Assembly (NCBI GenBank): GCA_902490055.1 | Contig: CABUCP010000144.1 | Location: 1-7,559 of the forward strand | Length of the DNA: 7,559 bases | Direction of reading: 5' to 3' | DNA from: an uncultured Klebsiella sp. | GTDB lineage: Bacteria > Pseudomonadota > Gammaproteobacteria > Enterobacterales > Enterobacteriaceae | Part shown: one piece after another, positions 1-6,392 of the stretch | How the letters are laid out: every line of letters begins with the position of its first letter | How positions within the stretch are numbered: the stretch's first letter is position 1 | Position numbers and translations under genes: made by a program | The notes under the pieces: model-generated | The model's database searches: none | The model's input: the letters and a program-made list of their open reading frames with translations, nothing else | Told to the model about the DNA's origin: nothing

Positions 1-1347
1 GATTTATTGGACGCGAACAACGAAACCTTTTTGGCCCGTCAGGCTGAATTCGAATCGAATGTCAGGAGTTACCCACGCAAGTTACCGCTCGCCATCACCA
101 AAGCTGAAGGCGTTTGGTTGACCGATGCGGATAACAAACAGTACCTGGACTGCCTCGCCGGCGCCGGGACCCTCGCTCTGGGCCATAACCACCCTGAAGT
201 ACTGCAGAGCATCCAAAGTGTCATTACCAGCGGCTTGCCGTTACATACCCTCGATCTGACGACTCCGTTAAAAGATCGCTTCTCTGAATACCTGCTCTCT
301 TGCCTGCCGGGCGAAGGGAAAGAGTACTGCCTGCAATTCACCGGTCCTTCCGGCGCTGACGCCGTTGAAGCCGCGCTGAAGTTGGCGAAAAAATACACCG
401 GCCGCACCGCCGTCATCAGCTTCTCCGGCGGTTATCACGGGATGACCCACGGCGCGCTGTCGGTCACCGGTAACCTGTCGCCGAAAGCGGCGGTCAACGG
501 CATGATGCCGGAAGTTCAGTTCATGCCTTACCCGCACCAGTACCGCTGCCCGCTGGGCATCGGCGGCGAAGCGGGCGTTAAAGCGCTGACCTACTACTTC
601 GAAAACCTGATCAACGACGTGGAAAGCGGCGTGCGCAAACCGGCGGCGGTTATCCTTGAAGCCGTTCAGGGTGAAGGCGGCGTGAACCCGGCTCCGGTTG
701 AGTGGCTGCAGCGCATCCGCAAAGTCACCAAAGAGCATGGCATTCTGCTGATCATCGATGAAGTTCAGGCAGGCTTTGCCCGTACCGGTAAATTCTTCGC
801 CTTCGAACACGCCGGTATTGAACCGGATATCATCGTGATGTCGAAAGCTGTCGGCGGCGGTCTGCCAATGGCCGTCCTGGGCATTAAGAAAGAGTTCGAT
901 GCCTGGGAACCGGGTCACCATACCGGCACCTTCCGCGGCAACCAGCTGGCCATGGCCACCGGCCTGACCACGCTGCGCCACCTGCGCGACAACAAAATCG
1001 CCGATAAAGTCGCCGCTCAGGGCGAATGGCTGAAAGGCAAACTGGCTGAGCTGCAGAAACGCTTCCCGGTTATCGGCCACGTGCGCGGTCTCGGTCTGAT
1101 GATCGGCATTGAAATCGTTAAGCCGAATGAAGCGCAGGATCATATGGGCTGCTACCCGGCTGACGGCGAGCTCTCCGCCCTGCTGCAGAAGAAATGCTTC
1201 GAAGCTGGCGTGATCCTTGAGCGCGGCGGTCGTCATGGTTGCGTACTGCGCCTGCTGCCGTCCCTGCTGATCAGCGATGCGGAACTGGAAGTGTTCCTCG
1301 ATAAGTTTGAACAGGCCCTGCTGGCCGCCGGCGTAAAACCGGTCTGA
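1..1347 (+). CDS. dat: Diaminobutyrate--2-oxoglutarate aminotransferase, 5' end cut by window
   Basis: This class III (fold type I) PLP aminotransferase moves the amino group of glutamate to L-aspartate 4-semialdehyde, giving L-2,4-diaminobutyrate in the cytoplasm. The frame is open to base 1 (Asp-Leu-Leu-Asp-Ala...), and the only in-window candidate start is a TTG at 7, so the true start is probably a few codons to the left. Counting from base 7, visible motifs are [12 protein letters not shown] in the cofactor-binding region, the PLP-ring Asp251 in [13 protein letters not shown], and the Schiff-base Lys280 in [10 protein letters not shown], followed by [10 protein letters not shown]. The segment [15 protein letters not shown] and the overall sequence closely resemble what I remember of Acinetobacter Dat. 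About 450 visible residues is near full length. The stop lies 18 nt before the likely ddc ATG, so the two genes form an operon. Its promoter is outside the window. Other class III transaminases (GabT, ArgD, EctB) fit less well. Confidence 0.93.
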   Translation, partial: DLLDANNETFLARQAEFESNVRSYPRKLPLAITKAEGVWLTDADNKQYLDCLAGAGTLALGHNHPEVLQSIQSVITSGLPLHTLDLTTPLKDRFSEYLLSCLPGEGKEYCLQFTGPSGADAVEAALKLAKKYTGRTAVISFSGGYHGMTHGALSVTGNLSPKAAVNGMMPEVQFMPYPHQYRCPLGIGGEAGVKALTYYFENLINDVESGVRKPAAVILEAVQGEGGVNPAPVEWLQRIRKVTKEHGILLIIDEVQAGFARTGKFFAFEHAGIEPDIIVMSKAVGGGLPMAVLGIKKEFDAWEPGHHTGTFRGNQLAMATGLTTLRHLRDNKIADKVAAQGEWLKGKLAELQKRFPVIGHVRGLGLMIGIEIVKPNEAQDHMGCYPADGELSALLQKKCFEAGVILERGGRHGCVLRLLPSLLISDAELEVFLDKFEQALLAAGVKPV

Positions 1348-1365
1348 GTGGAGTAAGTGACCGCA

Positions 1366-2838
1366 ATGTCCAAATTGAATCCGATTCTGGCTGGTTCCGC
1401 GGCAAGCATTGACGCTTACCAGCAGGTCATTACCCAGACCAGCCTGGCGGTTGCGCAGTGGCTGCAGCAGCCTGAAATGTATCAAGGGCGCAGCGTTGAC
1501 GATCTGCGTGAGCGCATCACCCTTGATTTTAACGAACAGGGTCTGGGCAACCAGGCGGCGATTGAACGTGCGATCGAGTACTTCCTGAAAGACAGCCTGT
1601 CGGTGCACCACCCGCAGTGCGTGGCGCATCTGCACTGCCCAAGCCTGGTGATTAGCCAGGCGGCGGAAGTGCTGATTAACGCCACCAACCAGAGCATGGA
1701 CTCCTGGGATCAGAGCCCTTCGGCCACCATCATTGAGATGAAGCTGATCGAATGGCTGCGCGCGCAGGTCGGTTATCCGGCTGGCGATGCCGGCGTCTTC
1801 ACCAGCGGCGGCACCCAGAGCAACCTGATGGGTCTAATGCTGGCGCGCGACGCCTTCTTCGCCCGCCAGGGGCACTCCATCCAGCAGGATGGTTTGCCGG
1901 GCGATATCCGTAAGTACAAAGTACTGTGCTCGGAAAACGCCCACTTCTCGGTGCAGAAAAATATGGCGCTGATGGGCCTTGGCTATCGCTCGGTGACGTT
2001 GGTGAAAACCGATGAGTTCGCGCGCATGGACGTGGCTGACCTGAAGGCGAAAATTGCTGAAGCGCAGGCCAACGGCGAGCAGATTATGGCGATCGTCGCA
2101 ACTGCCGGTACCACTGACGCGGGGGCTATCGACCCGCTGCGTGATATCGCCGGTATCGCGGCTGAACAACAGATCTGGCTGCACGTTGATGCCGCCTGGG
2201 GCGGCGCGCTGCTACTATCTGAGCAGTATCGCGATTACCTCGATGGCCTGGAGTTAGTGGATTCCGTTACTTTGGACTTCCACAAACAGTTCTTCCAGAC
2301 CATCAGCTGCGGCGCGTTCCTGCTGAAAGATGCGCGTCACTACGAGCTGATGCGTTATCAGGCGGCCTATCTGAACTCCGAGTTTGACGAAGAGCACGGC
2401 GTACCGAACCTGGTTTCAAAATCGCTGCAAACCACCCGTCGCTTCGATGCGCTGAAGCTGTGGATGGGCCTTGAAGCGCTGGGCCGGAAACAATACGCTG
2501 AAATCATCGATCACGGCGTGACCATGGCGAAAAACGTTGCGGAATACGTTGAGTCTCAGCCGACGCTGGAGCTGGTGATGCAGCCGCAGCTGGCGAGCGT
2601 GCTGTTCCGTTCTCGTCCGGCGCAGATGGCTGGGAGCGATACCGAAACGATCGCCCTGCTCAACCAGCGCATCGGCGATGCCCTGCTGGATTCCGGCCGG
2701 GCGAACGTCGGCGTCACCGAGCATAACGGCGTCACCTGCCTGAAGCTGACGCTGCTGAACCCGATCGTCACGCTTGAGGACGTGAAGGTTCTGCTGGGTC
2801 TGGTCGAACGCACCGCTCAGGAACTGCTGGCGAAATAA
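1366..2838 (+). CDS. ddc: L-2,4-diaminobutyrate decarboxylase
   Basis: This is a group II PLP-dependent decarboxylase (glutamate/aromatic amino acid decarboxylase family). It converts L-2,4-diaminobutyrate, the product of the upstream gene, to 1,3-diaminopropane and CO2 in the cytoplasm. Counting from the ATG at 1366 (490 aa), visible motifs are FTSGGTQSNLMGL (PLP phosphate binding), His193 in SENAHFSVQK (PLP ring stacking), Asp275 in HVDAAWGGA (PLP nitrogen) and Lys307 in DFHKQFFQ (Schiff base). The C-terminal small domain appears intact. An in-frame GTG at 1357 would add three residues. I prefer the ATG because GGAG at 1350-1353 is only 3 nt from the GTG but 12 nt from the ATG, and MSKLNPILAG looks like a natural N-terminus. 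An intrinsic terminator follows 27 nt after the stop. Substrate assignment rests mainly on the pairing with dat. Confidence 0.93.
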   Translation: MSKLNPILAGSAASIDAYQQVITQTSLAVAQWLQQPEMYQGRSVDDLRERITLDFNEQGLGNQAAIERAIEYFLKDSLSVHHPQCVAHLHCPSLVISQAAEVLINATNQSMDSWDQSPSATIIEMKLIEWLRAQVGYPAGDAGVFTSGGTQSNLMGLMLARDAFFARQGHSIQQDGLPGDIRKYKVLCSENAHFSVQKNMALMGLGYRSVTLVKTDEFARMDVADLKAKIAEAQANGEQIMAIVATAGTTDAGAIDPLRDIAGIAAEQQIWLHVDAAWGGALLLSEQYRDYLDGLELVDSVTLDFHKQFFQTISCGAFLLKDARHYELMRYQAAYLNSEFDEEHGVPNLVSKSLQTTRRFDALKLWMGLEALGRKQYAEIIDHGVTMAKNVAEYVESQPTLELVMQPQLASVLFRSRPAQMAGSDTETIALLNQRIGDALLDSGRANVGVTEHNGVTCLKLTLLNPIVTLEDVKVLLGLVERTAQELLAK

Positions 2839-2865
2839 GACACTGCCGTTTAGTCAGCGTCCTGC

Positions 2866-2896
2866 AAAGCCGATAACTGTTGTTATCGGCTTTTTT
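2866..2896 (+). terminator. Intrinsic terminator of the dat-ddc operon
   Basis: A perfect 9-bp stem, GCCGATAAC (2869-2877) with GTTATCGGC (2882-2890), closes a 4-nt TGTT loop. It is followed directly by six T (2891-2896) and preceded by three A that can extend the stem. This is a textbook rho-independent terminator for ddc. Read on the - strand the stem is followed only by TTTG, so it would terminate dipZ transcription less well. Confidence 0.92.
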
Positions 2897-2910
2897 ATTG
2901 TCACCCCTAA

Positions 2911-2931
2911 ACCACCTCCTAGGGAGGTGGT
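2911..2931 (-). terminator. Perfect palindrome in the convergent gap, possible dipZ terminator
   Basis: ACCACCTCC (2911-2919) and GGAGGTGGT (2923-2931) form a perfect 9-bp GC-rich stem around a 3-nt loop. It starts 14 nt past the dipZ stop codon and is the first hairpin that - strand transcription meets. The following tract on that strand is only TTAGGGG, so it is not a classical U-tract terminator. It may instead block 3' exonuclease or work together with the ddc terminator 14 nt further on. A remnant hairpin from an IS200/IS605-type element end is another possibility I cannot test. Confidence 0.45.
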
Positions 2932-2945
2932 GATTGATTTCCCTC

Positions 2946-4136
2946 TCACGCCCGCGCTTCACGAAGCAGCTGTTGGATCATCTGCTCCTGCCGGGCATAA
3001 TCTCCTTCGCCAAAGGCGGTATAGCGTAGCTGCCCGCGCGCGTCGAAAAAATAGTGCGCCGGCCAGTACTGGTTACCGAATGCGTTCCAGATGGCGTAAT
3101 GGTTATCCGCGACAATCGGATAGTTTAGCTTTCGCTGGCTGACGGCTTCACGCAACTGCGGCAAGGAGCGCTCCCACGGATATTCCGGCGTATGCACGCC
3201 AATCACGACCAGCCCCGCGGCGCGATACTTATTGGCCCACGCCCGTACATAAGGCAGCGTATGCTGGCAGTTGATGCAATCCCTGGTCCAGAAATCAATC
3301 AACACCACCTTTCCCTTTAGCGCAGTGTTGCTCAGCGGCGGACTATTTAGCCATGCGGTCCCGCCCTGCAGATCCGGCATCGCGCTGGTTGGCTGCGGCG
3401 CTGCGACCGGCTCCAGACGAACCCGTTCCGTAGACTGCGGCAAAAACGTGCTCAATCGTTGCTCAAGACGATTAGTTAACCCGCTGGCGCCCTGCAAATA
3501 GCGATCGGCGCCGCTGCCGATTAACGCTACCGTCGCCAACATCGCCACGCCGGTTAACTGACGTAAACGCCCGCTTAAAGCCAGCCCGCCGCGCAGACGC
3601 GAAACCAGCCGCGAGCCAAACCATCCCAACAGTAACAACATCAACGCGCAGCCGCTGGCGTACGAGATCAACAACATACCGGTGGCCGCCGAATCCCCTT
3701 TCAGCAATGCCAGGCTTAAAATCGCCCCCAGCACCGGTCCCGCGCAGGGCGCCCAAAGCAGGCCAATTGCCAGACCGGCAAGCAGCGAGGCCAACCCGCC
3801 GCCGTAGCGGTAGCTGTGCTGGTTAATCTTATTACCGAGCGCAACCACCGGAGAGCTGAGCCAGCCGGCCACCCGCGGTGAGATCAAGCTGATAGCCACG
3901 AGGGACAGAAAGCCCAACGCCAGCCAGCGGCCAATGATAGTCAGGTTCACTAACCTGCTGCTTGCCGCCGTCGCCAGCAGCGACACGGCGGTAAACATCA
4001 CCACCATGCCAAGCAACAGAAGTAAAAGCTGCCCCTTACGCCCGCGAACGCTGGCAAAGACCAGCGGGATCACCGGTAAGGTACAGGGGCTTAGCAGCGT
4101 TAACATACCGGCCAGAAATGCAATTACAACAGCCAT
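2946..4136 (-). CDS. DipZ-like CcdA/DsbD-TlpA fusion, thiol-disulfide transporter
   Basis: This 396-aa inner-membrane protein is predicted to carry electrons from cytoplasmic thioredoxin across the membrane to a periplasmic thioredoxin-like domain. Residues 1-212 form a CcdA/DsbD-type core of about six membrane segments. The redox pair is Cys18 (LSPCTLPVIP) and Cys131 (LWAPCAGPVLG), each beside helix-breaking prolines, as in the family. After a linker rich in Pro and Ala (about 213-260) comes a TlpA/thioredoxin fold with the active site FWTRDCINCQHTLPY (Cys287, Cys290) and the cis-Pro loop YWPAHYF (Pro359). The WTxxCxxC form of the active site matches what I recall of DipZ. A strong AAGGAG (4144-4149) lies 7 nt before the ATG. 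The kinase gene ends 88 nt upstream, and a likely separate promoter (4237-4273) lies inside that gene's end. A role in cytochrome c maturation, copper tolerance or oxidative stress is possible, but the client is unknown. Confidence 0.88.
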   Translation of the reverse strand: MAVVIAFLAGMLTLLSPCTLPVIPLVFASVRGRKGQLLLLLLGMVVMFTAVSLLATAASSRLVNLTIIGRWLALGFLSLVAISLISPRVAGWLSSPVVALGNKINQHSYRYGGGLASLLAGLAIGLLWAPCAGPVLGAILSLALLKGDSAATGMLLISYASGCALMLLLLGWFGSRLVSRLRGGLALSGRLRQLTGVAMLATVALIGSGADRYLQGASGLTNRLEQRLSTFLPQSTERVRLEPVAAPQPTSAMPDLQGGTAWLNSPPLSNTALKGKVVLIDFWTRDCINCQHTLPYVRAWANKYRAAGLVVIGVHTPEYPWERSLPQLREAVSQRKLNYPIVADNHYAIWNAFGNQYWPAHYFFDARGQLRYTAFGEGDYARQEQMIQQLLREARA

Positions 4137-4152
4137 GATCGTTCTCCTTCAC

Positions 4153-4175
4153 AGCGTTGCCGGATTGGCAACGCT
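4153..4175 (-). promoter_or_regulatory. Inverted repeat in the dipZ leader
   Basis: AGCGTTGCC (4153-4161) and GGCAACGCT (4167-4175) form a perfect 9-bp stem with a 5-nt loop. It lies in the 88-nt gap between the kinase stop and dipZ, ending 3 nt before the AAGGAG ribosome site. No T-run follows on either strand, so it is not a standard intrinsic terminator. It could be an operator, an mRNA-stabilising leader hairpin or a processing site. The symmetry is seen directly; the role is a guess. Confidence 0.5.
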
Positions 4176-4224
4176 GGCATTACAGCAGGTGAATGTATGG
4201 CGGATGTGTCCGTATAACGGTGGT

Positions 4225-5577
4225 TTAGTGTGCTGAATTATCTGACGTAGAGGGAGATACAGAAGGATACAAAGCGGCGGCGCGTAGTAGCACGCGCGCT
4301 TCGAGCCCGCCCTCCGGTCGGTTATGCAGCGTCAAACTGCCCTGCATCTGCCCGGCGAGCTGAGCGGCGATCGCCAACCCTAAACCGGTACCTCCGGTAT
4401 CGCGGTTGCGCGATTGCTCAAGGCGATAAAATGGCTGTAGCACGGCGGCCAGCTCCTCATCAGGAATACCGGGGCCGTTATCGGCAACGTGAATAATGAC
4501 ATCGCCGTTCTGTGCATAGCTGAGGCTTATCTCTACGCGTTCTGCGTATTTCAGCCCATTATCGATTAAGTTACTGATGACCCTGCGCAGCGCCTGCGGC
4601 TGCAGTTGCAGGGCGTCCGGCCCTTTACCGGCCTGGAAACTAACGGCTTTCCCCACATCGGCATAATCACAGGCAATACTATCCAGCAGCGCATTGAGGC
4701 TCATTCTCTGATGGGCTTCCGCCAGCGGTTCCGCAGCGCGCGCCAACGCAATACCTTCTCGCACCAACCGGGTCATGCTATCGAGATCCTGCAACAGTTT
4801 GTCGCGTAATGCCGGCTGGTCTGCCATTTCCACGCGTAGCTTCATGCGGGTAATTGGCGTTTGTAGATCGTGGGAGATCGCCGCCAGGATCCGCGCACGT
4901 TCTTGCAAATGGTCCTGAATTCGCTGCTGCATGGCATTAAAGGCGCGCGCCGCGCGCTGTACCTCCTGTGGTCCCTGCTCTACCATTGACGCTGCTGAAG
5001 AGGTTGCGGGCTGTAGCGTATCAATGGCGTGAGTAAAGCGGGTTATCGGCGCCACCACCTGGCGGACGGCGTACCAGGCGCAAAACAGCAGTAGCAGAAA
5101 CTGCGCGGCCAACACCAACGGCAGCCAACGCGCGATGGCCGGTAACCGTGGCCATAAATCGATACTCAGCGGCGCGCCATCGTGTAGCGTTACGTGGGCT
5201 TGAATATGTTCGCGGGGACCGGGGACGGCAACAATGCTCACGGGGTATCGGCCGCTCAGGGCCTCCTGTATCGAACGTACCGCGTCTCGCGAACGCCAAC
5301 TGGTCGGATAGTCGCCAGTCTGGCCGGCAGAAAGCTGGTAACGATAGTTGCCGCGCGCCAGTCGCGTCAGCCAATGCGGCCGTTCTTGCGCGGGAAGGCG
5401 GTCAAGGATAGCGACGCTGGTCGCGACATCATACTCAAGGTTGCCCAGCATCACGCTGCGGGCGCTGCTCATCCGCTCGTATAACAGTAGTGATAGCGTT
5501 AGCGCATTGGCGATTAGCAGTGCGAGGAAAATCATCACCATCAAGCGGGACTGCAGCGAGACAGGCCACAGCTTCAT
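4225..5577 (-). CDS. Two-component sensor histidine kinase (EnvZ-type architecture)
   Basis: This 450-aa inner-membrane kinase should sense an envelope signal and phosphorylate the upstream-encoded response regulator. A membrane segment (about 10-33), a periplasmic domain of about 115 residues, a second membrane segment (about 150-172) and a HAMP linker (about 173-225) come first. The dimerisation/phosphoacceptor H-box follows, with His236 in ISHDLQTPITRMK. The ATPase domain shows the N-box (Asn336, NLIDNGLKYA), G1 (DNGPGIP, 366-372), F-box (PFYRLEQSR) and G2 (GGTGLGLA, from 395). All key residues are present, so it should be active. The periplasmic domain has no cysteine but carries His124, His128 and His132 at 4-residue spacing. 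Its ATG overlaps the regulator stop (ATGA), which implies translational coupling; no good ribosome site is visible. Its 3' end contains a probable promoter for dipZ. The cognate signal is unknown. Confidence 0.93.
   Translation of the reverse strand: MKLWPVSLQSRLMVMIFLALLIANALTLSLLLYERMSSARSVMLGNLEYDVATSVAILDRLPAQERPHWLTRLARGNYRYQLSAGQTGDYPTSWRSRDAVRSIQEALSGRYPVSIVAVPGPREHIQAHVTLHDGAPLSIDLWPRLPAIARWLPLVLAAQFLLLLFCAWYAVRQVVAPITRFTHAIDTLQPATSSAASMVEQGPQEVQRAARAFNAMQQRIQDHLQERARILAAISHDLQTPITRMKLRVEMADQPALRDKLLQDLDSMTRLVREGIALARAAEPLAEAHQRMSLNALLDSIACDYADVGKAVSFQAGKGPDALQLQPQALRRVISNLIDNGLKYAERVEISLSYAQNGDVIIHVADNGPGIPDEELAAVLQPFYRLEQSRNRDTGGTGLGLAIAAQLAGQMQGSLTLHNRPEGGLEARVLLRAAALYPSVSPSTSDNSAH
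4237..4273 (-). promoter_or_regulatory. Predicted activator box and promoter for dipZ, inside the kinase 3' end
   Basis: On the - strand, TTTGTATC CTT CTGTATC (4273-4256) is a direct repeat of TGTATC with a 10-bp period. It matches the box upstream of the hydrolase gene at 15 of 18 positions, including every non-spacer base. Thirteen nt downstream is GATAAT (4242-4237), a 5/6 match to the sigma-70 -10 consensus. The -35 position 17 nt above it (CTTCTG) falls inside the box and is poor, as in activator-dependent promoters of the OmpR/PhoB type. Transcription would begin near 4230 and give a leader of about 94 nt. The sequence match is direct; assigning the locally encoded regulator is inference. 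Confidence 0.6.
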
Positions 5578-6314
5578 GTTCGCGCTTCGCGGATCGATAC
5601 CGGGACAGCCAGCACATAACCTTCGCTGCGCACGGTTTTGATATAGGCGGGCTCGCGCGCATCTTCCCGTAGCCGCTGGCGCAGACGACTCACCAGCAGA
5701 TCGATTGAGCGTTCAAACAATTCGGCATCGCGCCCCTGAGTCAGATTCAACAGCTGATCGCGGTTGAGTACCCGTTGCGGATGATCGAGAAATACCCGCA
5801 GCAGACGATACTCCGCCCCGCTCAGCGCCACAATCGTGCCGTCGTTATCCAGCAAATGCCGTGCCGAGGTATCCAGCAGCCAGTCGCCAAAGGCGATTAG
5901 CCTGGCGGCTTCGCTGATTTGTAAATTGGGCGGTAGCGCGCGGGCGCGACGCAATATGGCTTTTATCCGCGCCAGCAGTTCGCGGGCGACGAAAGGTTTA
6001 ACCAGGTAATCGTCGGCCCCCATCTCGAGGCCGAGTATACGGTCGCTATCTTCGCTACGCGCGGTCAGCATCAGCACCGGGATATCCTGTTGACCGTCAT
6101 TACGCAGCTGGCGGCATAGGGTTAATCCATCATCGCCCGGCAGCATAATATCGAGCACAATCAAATCGATTTGATGGTTTTTGAGTATTGACCACATTGC
6201 TTTACCGTTCGCCGCGCCGCTGGCGCGGTACCCCGACTTTTCCAGATAGCCGACAATCAGTTCGCGGATATCGCGGTCGTCATCGACAACCAGGATGTGG
6301 TCAATACGTTCCAA
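5574..6314 (-). CDS. OmpR-family response regulator
   Basis: This 246-aa DNA-binding regulator is the partner of the kinase that overlaps its 3' end by 4 nt. The N-terminal receiver domain (about 1-120) has the acidic pocket Asp11/Asp12 (ILVVDDD), the phosphoacceptor Asp55 (IVLDIMLPGDDG), Thr84 (MLTAR) and Lys106 (LVKPF). The C-terminal winged-helix domain (about 138-240) shows LSGAEYRLLRVF, then SRLRQRL in the recognition-helix region, and IKTVRSEGYVL in the wing. There is no ATG start. I chose the TTG at 6314 because GGGAG (6321-6325) sits 6 nt upstream and this numbering puts the phosphoacceptor at 55, as in OmpR. A TTG at 6332 would add six residues but has no ribosome site. The rare start codon may keep levels low. 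The hydrolase gene ends 78 nt upstream and is probably co-transcribed. Likely target sites are the TTTGTATC boxes described here. Confidence 0.93.
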   Translation of the reverse strand: MERIDHILVVDDDRDIRELIVGYLEKSGYRASGAANGKAMWSILKNHQIDLIVLDIMLPGDDGLTLCRQLRNDGQQDIPVLMLTARSEDSDRILGLEMGADDYLVKPFVARELLARIKAILRRARALPPNLQISEAARLIAFGDWLLDTSARHLLDNDGTIVALSGAEYRLLRVFLDHPQRVLNRDQLLNLTQGRDAELFERSIDLLVSRLRQRLREDAREPAYIKTVRSEGYVLAVPVSIREART

Positions 6315-6320
6315 AGGCGG

Positions 6321-6325
6321 CTCCC
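6321..6325 (-). promoter_or_regulatory. Ribosome binding site deciding the response regulator start
   Basis: GGGAG on the - strand is followed by a 6-nt spacer (CCGCCT) and the TTG at 6314. The alternative TTG at 6332 lies upstream of this site, has no purine-rich element before it, and an in-frame stop (TAG) lies two codons further upstream. This favours the shorter protein. Confidence 0.6.
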
Positions 6326-6347
6326 GTGGCAAAATAAGCTACTGAAA

Positions 6348-6375
6348 AGCATATGCGTCATCGCCGGAAGCGCAA
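6348..6375 (-). promoter_or_regulatory. Weak candidate promoter for the response regulator
   Basis: TTGCGC (6375-6370), a 16-bp spacer and TATGCT (6353-6348) read leftwards in the gap between the hydrolase stop and the regulator. The match is 3/6 and 4/6 only. It could supply basal regulator levels if read-through from the hydrolase promoter is not enough. No TTTGTATC box is present in this gap. Confidence 0.22.
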
Positions 6376-6392
6376 CTTTTTGCGACCGACGC

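Noticed and set aside
1357..1365. GTG start for ddc three codons upstream of the ATG
   Set aside because: The GGAG is only 3 nt away, too close for efficient initiation; the ATG at 1366 gives a natural N-terminus.
268..1635. Long open frame (about 455 codons) on the - strand across dat and the start of ddc
   Set aside because: It is antisense to two clear PLP enzymes, has low-complexity His/Arg/Gln/Ala-rich composition, no recognisable domain, and arises from the codon pattern of GC-rich genes.
2927..3142. Small + strand frame preceded by the GGAGG of the palindrome
   Set aside because: The GGAGG is part of a hairpin and mostly overlaps or abuts the GTG, leaving no spacer. The frame is antisense to the DipZ thioredoxin domain and has no protein-like features.
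5267..5272. Single TGTATC copies in coding DNA (here and at 1478-1483)
   Set aside because: Neither has a second TGTATC at the 10-bp period, so they are not full boxes and are expected by chance.
5021..5374. Several overlapping frames inside the kinase gene on both strands
   Set aside because: They overlap the transmembrane and HAMP-coding part of an intact kinase, have no ribosome sites or domains, and are codon-pattern shadows.
6371..6384. Short hairpin CGCAA-CTTT-TTGCG after the hydrolase stop
   Set aside because: It has only a 5-bp stem and no following T-run on the - strand; too weak to call a terminator, and read-through into the regulator gene is expected.
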